IMG/VR virus record: IMGVR_UViG_3300031601_002030
Span: 1-25,841 of that record
From: a virus
Strand: one strand, 5' to 3'
Length of the DNA stretch: 25,841 nucleotides
Within the stretch, counting starts at the first letter, position 1. Each line of letters opens with the position of its first letter. The position numbers and the translations under genes are program-made. Below, piece after piece: positions 8,222-15,858 of the stretch. A model generated the notes under the pieces. It did no database searches, was not told where the DNA came from, and was given only the letters and a program-made list of their open reading frames with translations.

Positions 8222-9405
8222 GTGAATTGTTAGAATCTACCAAAAACTTAATAATTGAGTATGGCGGTAAGGTTCATGTAACTCATAATGTATATGGGGG
8301 TTATATATTTTCGAGTTTAGACAATCCAGAAATAGTTAAAGAGTTTCAGGTGAAATTAGAATCATTTGGTTTCTACAATGGTTATAAAGATAAAGCTGTT
8401 ATTATTTTTAATGTGAAACGTAATCTAAACCAAAATAATATTTCATATGATATTTTATTTGGATATCTAGTTGAAGGCATAGATATTATTATGAAGCGAA
8501 TAAAATCATTTCTGGAGAAAGGCAATGTAACGTACCATCATATTTACACAATAAAGGGAGTGAAATTTAACAAGAACTTTAGGGTTTTGGATACAGTATC
8601 TGCTGTGAACAACAATGATATTCCTAAAGAACTACGTGAATACTGGGATTCAAAGTTTAACTTTCATTCTAGGTATTATAGTACTTCAGAATGGTCAGAA
8701 ATAAGGTCAGGATTAATCTATACAGCTAAAATTAAAGTTGTAGATATTGAATATGATGTTGAAGAGCACATTGATGATGAATTGAAAGAAGTTTCAAAGA
8801 TAATGAGAATGTTTGAATTGATTTTTCCATTATTAACTAGTGTTCCCATACATTTGATAAAGAATTACTCTATTATTGATAGAGATAGTATTTTACGCAC
8901 AAATGATGGATCATCAAAGGCTCTTCCAAGCATTGCTATAAATAGCATGCGTAAAACAGATGTAAACACTAGTGAACTTGGTGATTATATATCAAAATTA
9001 GGAAGTTTAGCAAAGAAGGACTATTTAGTTTTAACATCAACGTTAAGAAGATTCAACAATGCTTTAATAGTTAGATCTGTTAATGACTCATACATTGACT
9101 TAAGGATTATTCTTGAGTCACTTCTTAGCTCTACGAAACATGATACTCCAATTCGACATACAGTTTCCCTAAGAGGTGGGTGGTTACTTGGGAAAACGGT
9201 GGAAGAAAGAGTAGATTATTCAAAAAGAATAAAAAAATTATATGATTATGGTTCAAAAGCTGTTCATGGCTCTAGTAATAATGTGACATCAAGTGAAATT
9301 CTACATAATAGTTTGAATTTAGTATGCGAATTAATCAAAACCATAATTAAAAATGGCAAAGTTTTTGATGAAGAGACTTGGACTAGGCTAACATTTGGAA
9401 GTTAA
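8212..9405 (+). CDS. Apea-like HEPN protein with degenerate Rx4H motif
   Basis: A 397-aa protein; the N-terminal ~270 residues are not recognised. The C-terminal part resembles the Apea-like HEPN family: an 'LRIILESLLSS' helix near 295, then 'LYDYGSKAVHGSS' near 343-355. HEPN ribonucleases use R-x4-H; here H352 is present but the arginine position (347) is glycine, so RNA cleavage is probably lost and the domain may act as a sensor, scaffold or antitoxin-like partner. It overlaps the GIY-YIG gene by 10 bp, implying translational coupling and a shared function with the R-M operon. There is no terminator-like hairpin directly after the stop. Confidence 0.75.
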   Translation: MCLSELLESTKNLIIEYGGKVHVTHNVYGGYIFSSLDNPEIVKEFQVKLESFGFYNGYKDKAVIIFNVKRNLNQNNISYDILFGYLVEGIDIIMKRIKSFLEKGNVTYHHIYTIKGVKFNKNFRVLDTVSAVNNNDIPKELREYWDSKFNFHSRYYSTSEWSEIRSGLIYTAKIKVVDIEYDVEEHIDDELKEVSKIMRMFELIFPLLTSVPIHLIKNYSIIDRDSILRTNDGSSKALPSIAINSMRKTDVNTSELGDYISKLGSLAKKDYLVLTSTLRRFNNALIVRSVNDSYIDLRIILESLLSSTKHDTPIRHTVSLRGGWLLGKTVEERVDYSKRIKKLYDYGSKAVHGSSNNVTSSEILHNSLNLVCELIKTIIKNGKVFDEETWTRLTFGS

Positions 9406-9409
9406 ATTT

Positions 9410-9450
9410 TTTATACCGGGTATAATCACTGTGAAAGCTATTATCAGGTA
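9410..9450 (+). repeat. Copy A of a ~42-nt related element ending in a TATAAT box
   Basis: This stretch, just after the HEPN gene stop, contains CGGGTATAAT (9417-9426), then TGTGA and ATTAT at fixed distances. A similar arrangement recurs at 13060-13101. By eye about 30 of 42 positions agree. The TATAAT has no good -35 and no TGn, so it may or may not be a promoter. Confidence 0.35.
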
Positions 9451-9516
9451 TGATTATATACTTTCTTTGAATAAAGAGCACTATTTAATGCAACTCTCAT
9501 CAATTGTTTCTTTATT

Positions 9517-9544
9517 TTGTCTGAAAATAGTGTATATTTATAAT
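9517..9544 (+). promoter_or_regulatory. Candidate promoter for the second HEPN cargo block
   Basis: TTGTCT (9517-9522), a 16-bp spacer and TATAAT (9539-9544) lie 100 bp before the ATG at 9645. A small TAGATT-T5-AATCTA hairpin sits in the leader (about 9571-9587). The gap 9406-9644 shows no gene. Confidence 0.45.
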
Positions 9545-9644
9545 TAAGATAAGAGTCGAAGGATGTTGGAATAGATTTTTTTAATCTAATGGAGTTTATT
9601 GGTTGAGAAGTTCTTGCATAAAGTTTTTCTAAGGAGGACAAATG

Positions 9645-10631
9645 ATGTTTAGAAAAGGATATATGATACTTAGATTATCAACACCAATTATTCTAGATAA
9701 GATATATGGGATTGAGGATAATATACTATTAAGACCATTTAAAACAAATGAGTTTTATGATTTCATGCATTCGTATCAAAAAACATATATTGTACCTGAT
9801 ATGCAAAATCGTGTAAATGAATTGTTCAGACGTAATTTTATTATGTCTGAAGATTTCACTACCTATTATGGGAATGGTAGTTATAAGGCAAATGCTGATA
9901 ATAGTAGATTGTGTTGCGTAGAATTTAAGGATGAGGTCTATGATAACAAAGGGATAGTTTCTAAGTGTTGGAACTATATGGATTCAATGGCACTATTGCC
10001 AGAACCGGTTTTAGTTTATGATCAGATGGATTATTACACTGATGGAAATACAGCATCAGCAAGTGATATGTACAGAAGATTTGATATAACAAAACCTGTT
10101 ATAGTTACAGAAGATATCATTGAGAAGATTCATTCTAATTACACAAGATTTGTTGAAATGTATGTTCAGCAAGATTTAAACTACTTTAAAATAAAGAGTT
10201 CGATTAGATTCTATCTATCTGGTTTAAGTAATTCATATCGTACATGGAACTATCAGTCTATGATGATGTATTTTATAATATTAGAGATGTTCTTAATTGA
10301 AGGAGATGAAGGGGTTACGTCCCAGTTCATAAACAACCTTTTTGCAATCAAAGATAAACTAGATAATGTGATGAGTTTTACTGATTTGCATAACATTGCC
10401 TTTAGTAAATCTAGTCTTAGATATCTTTATGAGATTAGAAGTAAAATCGCACATGGTAGAACTAATGAAATTGCATTTGGCGTAGGGAAGTTTTCTAGAT
10501 TTAAGGATGAAAAAACTGTTAGTGAGTTATTAAGGTTGATTGCCTTAGACATTATGTTGTTAAATCTTCATAGTCAAGAGGAGCAAGAAACTAATCAGGA
10601 GATGATTAATCATGATTGTGAAACTATTTAG
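9645..10631 (+). CDS. Apea-like HEPN protein with intact Rx4H
   Basis: A 328-aa protein. The N-terminal ~190 residues are unrecognised. The C-terminal ~120 residues match the Apea-like HEPN pattern, with 'SLRYLYEIRSKIAHGR' holding the full R-x4-H (R265 and H270 from ATG 9645). HEPN proteins of this type are predicted ribonucleases, common in abortive-infection and toxin modules; ribonuclease activity here is inferred. ATG 9645 is preferred over ATG 9642 because AAGGAGG (9631-9637) is then seven bases upstream. It overlaps the following small membrane gene by 20 bp, so the two are probably translated together. The C-terminal ends of this and the preceding HEPN protein (8212-9405) share the 'LY(E/D)..SK..HG' core, but the rest of the two proteins is not obviously alike. 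Confidence 0.8.
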   Translation: MFRKGYMILRLSTPIILDKIYGIEDNILLRPFKTNEFYDFMHSYQKTYIVPDMQNRVNELFRRNFIMSEDFTTYYGNGSYKANADNSRLCCVEFKDEVYDNKGIVSKCWNYMDSMALLPEPVLVYDQMDYYTDGNTASASDMYRRFDITKPVIVTEDIIEKIHSNYTRFVEMYVQQDLNYFKIKSSIRFYLSGLSNSYRTWNYQSMMMYFIILEMFLIEGDEGVTSQFINNLFAIKDKLDNVMSFTDLHNIAFSKSSLRYLYEIRSKIAHGRTNEIAFGVGKFSRFKDEKTVSELLRLIALDIMLLNLHSQEEQETNQEMINHDCETI

Positions 10632-10854
10632 TAAACCATTAGAAAAAGCTATCTGGTTATATGTTATTTTTGTGATTGGTAATGTAACAACAGGTATTAT
10701 AAATAATGCCATTGATAATGTCTTACCTGATCTAGATAGTGCATCAAAAAATCTCTTAACTGCAGTTCGATTTATAATGAATATTCCGGGTGCTTTAATT
10801 GTAACGATCGGTGGATTTATCATCTGGTACATTGCTCAAATCAATAAAAAATGA
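10612..10854 (+). CDS. Small two-helix membrane protein (80 aa)
   Basis: It begins inside the HEPN gene, with AGGAGATGA six bases before its ATG. Two hydrophobic segments (about residues 13-31 and 52-74) are separated by a short acidic loop with D-L-D-S, and the C-terminus is basic (K-K). There is no known family. The overlap with the HEPN gene suggests a coupled pair, for example a membrane partner or immunity/effector component, but that is inference. A holin-like role is conceivable from size alone, but its location far from lysis genes argues against it. Confidence 0.7.
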   Translation: MIVKLFSKPLEKAIWLYVIFVIGNVTTGIINNAIDNVLPDLDSASKNLLTAVRFIMNIPGALIVTIGGFIIWYIAQINKK

Positions 10855-10873
10855 TTTGTAGTTCCGATAATAA

Positions 10874-10902
10874 TTGTGATTTCATGTATAAGATACTATA
10901 AT
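10874..10902 (+). promoter_or_regulatory. Candidate promoter for the secreted protein gene
   Basis: TTGTGA (10874-10879), a 17-bp spacer and TATAAT (10897-10902) lie 225 bp before the ATG at 11128. This gives a long leader that contains a 24-bp perfect palindrome. No gene is seen between 10855 and 11127. Confidence 0.5.
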
Positions 10903-11024
10903 AAATTATAAATAGTTATATATAGATAAAATGCGATACATTTTTGGTTAAAATCAAATATCAATAGTAAAATGTAGATTACTATATATTGAATAAGATA
11001 AAACGGAACTTTCAGGTCCTCTTA

Positions 11025-11048
11025 ATTATACTAAAATTTTAGTATAAT
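11025..11048. repeat. 24-bp perfect palindrome in the leader
   Basis: ATTATACTAAAA and its exact reverse complement abut with no loop, 80 bp before the secreted-protein ATG. It could be a repressor operator or a transcript hairpin. A TATAAT hexamer forms its right end (11043-11048) but lacks a -35. Confidence 0.85.
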
Positions 11049-11127
11049 AATTAAATACTATGACAAATGTGCTGTTGATTAAAATGGGAGCTCCAGTTAT
11101 AATATTAATAAATTGAGGAGGATAAGA

Positions 11128-12546
11128 ATGAAAAAAATTGTGTGTTTTGTGTTACTAAGTGCTACATTTATATTTGGTATGCTTTTCAGCAATAGTGTTT
11201 ATGCGTACATACCAGATGATGAGATTTTTGATGAGTTAGGTGATTACACGATTACAGAACCAACCATGGAAACAATAAAAGTATATATTAATTCAGATAT
11301 GGTTGATATTGTTGAGGAAACAGGTGCTACAGTACATACGTCTGAAATTAGACATTACTTTCTTGGGATATATATTTACTCAACTTATAAGTATTATCAT
11401 TATGTTGATAAATATATAGAGAATATAGTTACTCAACGATCAATTTATAATGATATTGATTCATTGATTTTTATATTAAATGAATTGGATAACTTTGCTC
11501 ATGAATATCCTAGCTGCCAAGGTAATGAATTGAATTGCGTCTTGGGGTTTGTTCGATCCACAAGTAACTCATACGCAAATACTTCAACTTTATATGGTGG
11601 GAAATGGGGGTTGTTAGCTGGTGATGTAAATGAAGATTTTGTCAGGTATGTAGATGATAATGATGGAGCTGGATTAGAAATAAGCGAATATTTCTCTGCA
11701 TTTATACCGACACATCAAGACGATACCGATTATGATAAAGTAAACTTCAATTCAAGTTTACATGGAAATGCATACTCAGGTTGGGAGTTTTATGATGGTC
11801 AAGATTATTATAATGGTTTGAAACAATATTTTCTTGTTGATCCATTTAATTATTCTAGTAATATAGATTTAGTTCACATGTTCGCATCTCTGGATGGGAT
11901 ATATAACAATACAGATAATTCTTTATCCTTCGGAAATAAACACAACAGAGATATCGTTTCCTGGGGTGGAGACTTGCAACAAATGGCTGATGAAATGAGA
12001 AATATAAATGTAAGCTTATTACCTACGTACATAGACATTGGTGGTGGATATTCAAATGTATCAGTTGATTTTTGTTCTTTTGTTGGCTATGGGGGATGTC
12101 TTGCTCCAGAAGAAGATATCTTAGCTGATATTGATGCAATGAATATAGCTGTGACATATTTAGATAACGATATTAATGACAGAGTATCAGTTGCATTTTC
12201 ATCTTATTATAATATAATTAACTATGATGATTCATACTTTCCTAATAGATATAAGATGTTCTTGGATTCGGTAATTGATACGATTGAATTAGATAATCCT
12301 GGAACTACTGATATTGAAAAGTTTAAACACGAAGTATATATTACTCTTGATGTAATTCTTGATGGAAATACATATAAAAACTATTATTTGATTCTAGGGG
12401 AAACATATGTTGGATATGGATTATTGCGAGGTAGTGAATGGCCTACAGGAGGATCGCTGCCAAATGTAGAATTAAGGGGCTATTTAGCGGACTTGTTTAT
12501 CGAGTATATTCTTGACATGGCATCTAGGCCATATTATTATGGTTAG
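11128..12546 (+). CDS. Secreted protein of unknown function
   Basis: A 472-aa protein. ATG 11128 is the start; an in-frame TTG at 11113 would put the GAGGAGG ribosome site (11115-11121) inside the gene. The N-terminus is a textbook signal peptide: M-K-K, a hydrophobic core to about residue 20, and V-Y-A at 24-26 as the likely cleavage site. The mature part is acidic and rich in Asp, Tyr and Asn, with two cysteine pairs (near residues 131/138 and 328/334) that could form disulfides. No lipobox, sortase motif or C-terminal membrane helix is visible, so it is probably released or held by a partner. I do not recognise a family. The membrane-protein gene follows after 27 bp. It could alter the cell surface of the lysogen. 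Confidence 0.8.
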   Translation: MKKIVCFVLLSATFIFGMLFSNSVYAYIPDDEIFDELGDYTITEPTMETIKVYINSDMVDIVEETGATVHTSEIRHYFLGIYIYSTYKYYHYVDKYIENIVTQRSIYNDIDSLIFILNELDNFAHEYPSCQGNELNCVLGFVRSTSNSYANTSTLYGGKWGLLAGDVNEDFVRYVDDNDGAGLEISEYFSAFIPTHQDDTDYDKVNFNSSLHGNAYSGWEFYDGQDYYNGLKQYFLVDPFNYSSNIDLVHMFASLDGIYNNTDNSLSFGNKHNRDIVSWGGDLQQMADEMRNINVSLLPTYIDIGGGYSNVSVDFCSFVGYGGCLAPEEDILADIDAMNIAVTYLDNDINDRVSVAFSSYYNIINYDDSYFPNRYKMFLDSVIDTIELDNPGTTDIEKFKHEVYITLDVILDGNTYKNYYLILGETYVGYGLLRGSEWPTGGSLPNVELRGYLADLFIEYILDMASRPYYYG

Positions 12547-12573
12547 AACGCTAAAAAGCAGGAGGAAACGCAA

Positions 12574-13068
12574 ATGAAGAAAATTGTAGTATTATTATCA
12601 CTAGCAATAACTTTGCTTGTGATTAGTTTAGGAAATCTTTATACAAACCTTAGTGCATTAACAATTCTAATAAATACAATTATAATTTCTTTGTGTATTG
12701 GGTATGATAAATCTAAATGGTTAATGCAATGTGCTTTATTACTGTCATCTGTGTTTTTTGAGATACTTCTATTTTTTGGGATTAATCAAATTAATTTACC
12801 GGTAGAAGAACAAAGTATAATACTAGGGATTCTAATGATGATTTTTATCCTATCACAATTAGGGTTGACAATTGTTGGAATAATTATGATTCATATTGGT
12901 CCGAAATCAAAAATAAATCATTATGACTATATTGTTTTGATAATTTCAATAATACTGGCAGGACTATATTTTACTCTCAAAAGTAATGTATTTATATACT
13001 TTGCTCTTACGATACTAATGATATATTCAATACCTTATTTTAGAAAAGTAATTTTTAATCGGGTATAA
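12574..13068 (+). CDS. Multi-pass membrane protein (164 aa)
   Basis: Five or six hydrophobic segments (about residues 4-22, 26-43, 50-69, 83-108, 120-136, 140-157) fill most of the protein, with short polar loops. There is no recognised family. AGGAGG (12560-12565) lies eight bases before ATG, and the gap from the secreted-protein gene is 27 bp, so the two are probably one operon. It might anchor or export the secreted protein, or act as an immunity protein; neither is shown by the sequence. Its stop codon lies inside the copy-B TATAAT element. Confidence 0.75.
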   Translation: MKKIVVLLSLAITLLVISLGNLYTNLSALTILINTIIISLCIGYDKSKWLMQCALLLSSVFFEILLFFGINQINLPVEEQSIILGILMMIFILSQLGLTIVGIIMIHIGPKSKINHYDYIVLIISIILAGLYFTLKSNVFIYFALTILMIYSIPYFRKVIFNRV

Positions 13069-13101
13069 TAGATGTGATAACCATTATGAATTACGATAAT
13101 C
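13060..13101 (+). repeat. Copy B of the CGGGTATAAT-TGTGA-ATTAT element
   Basis: CGGGTATAAT (13060-13069), TGTGA (13073-13077) and CATTATGA follow at nearly the same spacing as in copy A near 9417. The two copies bracket the HEPN/membrane/secreted block. The relation was judged by eye and could be chance in such A+T-rich sequence. Confidence 0.35.
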
Positions 13102-13253
13102 AAATGTAATCAAATGAAACAATATATAACGTTAAACTCATTTTGATGTTAAAATCAAGGAGATAGTGCTTCGCGCTCATGGACAAAATTTGCATTTTTT
13201 GTTAGACTATAAATATCGTGGAGTACTGGCTAAAAATGAGCTTAGAAGTAACA

Positions 13254-13283
13254 GGAATTCAGAAATGAGTTCCTTTTTCTTTT
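13254..13283 (+). terminator. Probable intrinsic terminator
   Basis: Stem GGAATTC (13254-13260) with GAGTTCC (13267-13273), one G-U wobble and a six-base loop, followed by TTTTTCTTTT. It separates the cargo block from the phage gene at 13363. The rest of the gap 13069-13362 shows no convincing gene. Confidence 0.6.
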
Positions 13284-13362
13284 GCAGAAAGAATTGTAGT
13301 ATTCAACTGGTAAACAATTACAGTTTTAACGAATTTAAACTGTACAGTTGGAGTGATTGTTA

Positions 13363-13857
13363 ATGAAAGGAAAAATGCTTGATTACTACGAAAAGTGGGG
13401 AAAAAATGGTGTTTTAGATAACCGGTTAAAAGCGATTGAAGACATGGTTTCTAAAAGTGCAACACAAAAAGAAATCGCTAAAATCCTAGGAATGACAGAA
13501 AAAACTCTGATCAAATTAAAGAATAAACACCCTAAATTGAACCAGGCATTTATATTTGGTAATGATGAATTAAAGTATACGTTAATTGATACTATGTTAA
13601 AGAAAGCAATTGGTTATGAATATGAGGAAATGCAAACAACCATAGAAGAAACAAAAATTGGTACAAAAAAGAGAATTGTTAAATATAAAAAGAAAGCTCA
13701 ACCGGATTATAATGCAATCAGATATTTATTAGTTGTTAAATTTGGTAGAGAGTTTAATGAGAAAAAAGAAGAAATAGACGCAATGTTTGAGCGATTAAAA
13801 GCACGAGAGGAGAACTGGTCGAATGCAAGTAGTGATGAAGATAATAACAAGTCTTAA
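13363..13857 (+). CDS. HTH phage protein, small-terminase-like
   Basis: A protein of about 164 aa. Residues ~24-55 form a helix-turn-helix ('SATQKEIAKILGMTEKTLIKLK'), followed by a 'LKKAIGYEYEE' segment, a basic strand pair and 'PDYNAIRYLLVVKFGREF', the layout of HTH phage proteins often annotated as small terminase or terminase-associated DNA-binding protein. ATG 13363 is chosen over TTG 13357 because GGAGTGA ends six bases upstream. The next gene overlaps by 35 bp. A separate P27-like small terminase sits directly before terL, so this one is more likely an accessory DNA-binding protein or a second packaging-recognition factor. First gene of the original phage packaging block. Confidence 0.7.
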   Translation: MKGKMLDYYEKWGKNGVLDNRLKAIEDMVSKSATQKEIAKILGMTEKTLIKLKNKHPKLNQAFIFGNDELKYTLIDTMLKKAIGYEYEEMQTTIEETKIGTKKRIVKYKKKAQPDYNAIRYLLVVKFGREFNEKKEEIDAMFERLKAREENWSNASSDEDNNKS

Positions 13858-15034
13858 GGAATATGATAATAATCCAAGATGTAATGATGAAGCAGTCGAA
13901 GCAGTTGCTAATTCAATTAAAGAGTTTGGATTTAAGGTTCCCATTGTAGTAACAAGTAATAACGTCATTATTGCCGGACACACCCGTTTAAAAGCCTCTG
14001 TGTTGCTTGGGTTAAAAGAAGTGCCATGTATAATCGCAGATGACTTAAATGAGCAACAAATCAAAGCATTTCGCTTAGCTGATAATAAAACAGCTGAACT
14101 AGCAACCTGGGATTTTTCCAAATTAGAAGATGAGATATCTTTATTAGATATAGATATGCTGCAGTTTGGGTTTGATGAAATGGAAAGTTTACTTCCCGAT
14201 AATGCTGAAGATGATGATTTCGATGGCGTTGATGAAATACCAGAAGTACCATTTACAGAACCAGGAGATATTTATGAGTTAGGAAAACATAGAGTAATGT
14301 GTGGTGACTCTACTAATCCTACGCAAGTAAATATACTTCTTAATGATAAAGTGGTTGATATGACTTTTACAGATCCACCATATAATGTAGATTATGAAGG
14401 AACAGCAGGCAAAATAAAGAATGACAAGATGGAAGATAATAACTTCTATCTTTTTTTATACAATGCATTTCAAAATATGTTTGATCATACAAAACCTGGT
14501 GGAGCAATCTATGTTTGTCATGCTGATACTGAAGGACTTAACTTTAGAAACGCATTCAAGAATGCTGGATACAAATTAGCTGAATGCTTAGTCTGGGTTA
14601 AGAATGCACTTGTACTTGGTAGACAAGATTATCATTGGAGACATGAACCAATTCTCTATGGATGGAAAGAAGGAGCGGCTCATTACTTTATTGATGATCG
14701 TACCCAAGATACCATATGGGAATATAACAAGCCAAAGAAGAATGAAGAACATCCGACTATGAAACCATTAGAGTTAGTAGGTAGAGCAATCAGTAATTCC
14801 TCAAGAAGACATGAAACCATCTTAGATTTATTTGGTGGTTCAGGTTCAACACTAATTGCAGCTGATCAACTTGATCGCAAATCTTGTTTAATGGAACTTG
14901 ATGAAAAGTTTGTGGATGTGATTGTTAAGAGATATATTAGACATACTGAAAACAATGAAAATTGTTATTTGATAAGAAATGGGAAAAGGTCTCCAATTAG
15001 TAATTTTAATGAGTTTGAAATAAACTCACTATAG
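13823..15034 (+). CDS. ParB-like domain/DNA methyltransferase fusion
   Basis: A 403-aa two-domain protein. Residues 1-~110 are a ParB/sulfiredoxin-like domain with 'AGHTR' at 51-55 and 'ADNKTAELA'. The rest is an N4-cytosine/N6-adenine methyltransferase of the class with motif IV first: DPPY at 184-187, 'HPTMKP' near 310, and the SAM-binding 'LDLFGGSGST' at 334-343. All key motifs are intact. Phages of this type use such enzymes to modify their own DNA against host restriction. Start at ATG 13823 has AGGAG ten bases upstream; ATG 13835 is an alternative with a weaker site. The stop lies within a 12-bp palindrome (15026-15037). Confidence 0.9.
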   Translation: MQVVMKIITSLKEYDNNPRCNDEAVEAVANSIKEFGFKVPIVVTSNNVIIAGHTRLKASVLLGLKEVPCIIADDLNEQQIKAFRLADNKTAELATWDFSKLEDEISLLDIDMLQFGFDEMESLLPDNAEDDDFDGVDEIPEVPFTEPGDIYELGKHRVMCGDSTNPTQVNILLNDKVVDMTFTDPPYNVDYEGTAGKIKNDKMEDNNFYLFLYNAFQNMFDHTKPGGAIYVCHADTEGLNFRNAFKNAGYKLAECLVWVKNALVLGRQDYHWRHEPILYGWKEGAAHYFIDDRTQDTIWEYNKPKKNEEHPTMKPLELVGRAISNSSRRHETILDLFGGSGSTLIAADQLDRKSCLMELDEKFVDVIVKRYIRHTENNENCYLIRNGKRSPISNFNEFEINSL

Positions 15035-15046
15035 TGAAAAAAGTGC

Positions 15047-15077
15047 TTGCTATTTAGTCTCTTTAGAGTGATATATA
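15047..15077 (+). promoter_or_regulatory. Weak candidate promoter
   Basis: TTGCTA (15047-15052), a 19-bp spacer and TGA-TATATA (72-77) lie just before the C39-like gene. The perfect palindrome TCACTATAGTGA overlaps the methyltransferase stop ten bases upstream. The spacing is long and the -10 imperfect. Confidence 0.25.
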
Positions 15078-15104
15078 TAGTAACAAAAGAAAAGGAGACT
15101 ATTT

Positions 15105-15482
15105 ATGTTTAAAGAATTTAATGCACACCCAAAAGGAATTAAAACTGGAGACTGTACAGTTAGAGCAATTGCGACAGTAACTAACACTGATTATTTAGAA
15201 TGTCGTCGAGAGTTGAATCGCAAAAGAAAAGAACTAGGACATTCAAGTTATAAGGATACTAAGTTCCTATATGATTACCTGAAAGGTTATCCAAGATTAA
15301 TATTTAAAACAGTTAAGGGAGAACCAAGAATTAAAGGAACTGATTTTACAGAGTTACATCCTAAAGGAAAATACGTCCTTAAAATGGCTGGGCATATTGT
15401 TGCCTGCATTGATGGAGTTATACTTGATACTTGGGACTGTTCTTATCGCTCGGTATATACAGCATGGGAGATTACAAAATGA
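15105..15482 (+). CDS. Papain/C39-like phage protein
   Basis: A 125-aa protein with 'GDCTVRAIA' near the N-terminus (C17), 'GHIVACIDG' (H97) and 'DTWDCS' (D108), in the order Cys-His-Asp expected of a small papain-fold cysteine peptidase. This family is widespread in phages, and neither its substrate nor its activity is established. AAAGGAGAC lies before the ATG. The next gene overlaps its stop by four bases (ATGA), so the two are co-translated. It belongs to the small accessory genes between methylase and metK. Confidence 0.75.
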   Translation: MFKEFNAHPKGIKTGDCTVRAIATVTNTDYLECRRELNRKRKELGHSSYKDTKFLYDYLKGYPRLIFKTVKGEPRIKGTDFTELHPKGKYVLKMAGHIVACIDGVILDTWDCSYRSVYTAWEITK

Positions 15483-15766
15483 AAACAAATTTTATAAGAA
15501 AAGCAATGCCTGATGAACTTCTTCCTCAAGATGAGTTTGTGATTGAAAAAGAAGTAGTTATTGATTCGGATTTGTTCGAATGTTTCATTCAGGATCCACT
15601 TAACGATTATGATTTTATCAAAGAAAACATTGATCTAATGTATTGTGATAACGAAGGAACATTCCACTGCATATTTGTTACTTCAGATAAGCACAGTTTT
15701 GGAATCCTAGTTGAAAGCGAAGGATACCATTATGCAAGATACACAGCATATTTACCAAAAAACTAA
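15479..15766 (+). CDS. Small acidic phage protein (DUF6329-like)
   Basis: A 95-aa protein; start ATG 15479 forms an ATGA overlap with the preceding gene and has GGGAG eight bases upstream (an in-frame TTG at 15431 has no such site). The C-terminal part 'YDFIKENIDLMYCDNEG..H' and 'GILVESEGYHYARYTAYLP' matches small proteins of gut Bacillota and their phages that I recall as DUF6329; that name is held with moderate confidence. Function unknown. The IS1182-type element begins immediately after its stop, leaving the gene intact. Confidence 0.75.
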   Translation: MKTNFIRKAMPDELLPQDEFVIEKEVVIDSDLFECFIQDPLNDYDFIKENIDLMYCDNEGTFHCIFVTSDKHSFGILVESEGYHYARYTAYLPKN

Positions 15767-15814
15767 TAAGGGGCTGTAAAGAAATAGCCCAAAGATAAAA
15801 AATTGATAAAAACA

Positions 15815-15845
15815 AAAACCAGACTCATTCGAGACTGGTTTTTTG
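15815..15845 (+). terminator. Hairpin ahead of the transposase promoter
   Basis: AAAACCAGACTC (15815-15826), loop ATTC, GAGACTGGTTTT (15831-15842) with one A-A mismatch, then more Ts. It should stop read-in transcription from the phage late operon into the transposase gene. Confidence 0.65.
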
Positions 15846-15852
15846 GTATAAT
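15844..15852 (+). promoter_or_regulatory. Extended -10 promoter of the transposase (leaderless)
   Basis: TGG-TATAAT with the -10 at 15847-15852; no -35 is visible because the terminator hairpin occupies that region. The ATG is at 15859, seven bases after the -10, which is about where transcription would start. No ribosome site fits, so the transposase mRNA may be leaderless. Confidence 0.55.
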
Positions 15853-15858
15853 TATAGT

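Noticed and set aside
9444-9641. Minus-strand 65-aa open frame in the gap before the second HEPN gene
   Set aside because: TTG start, overlaps the candidate promoter and ribosome site of the + strand gene, no recognisable family.
9410-13101. Elements A and B as attachment sites of an integrated element
   Set aside because: They are only about 70% alike, no integrase or recombinase gene lies between them, and both contain a promoter-like box that explains part of the likeness.
13166-13363. 65-aa open frame (GTG start) ahead of the HTH gene
   Set aside because: It contains the probable terminator hairpin, matches no family I know, and has its AAGGAGA only two bases before the GTG. It may be a remnant but is not supported as a gene.
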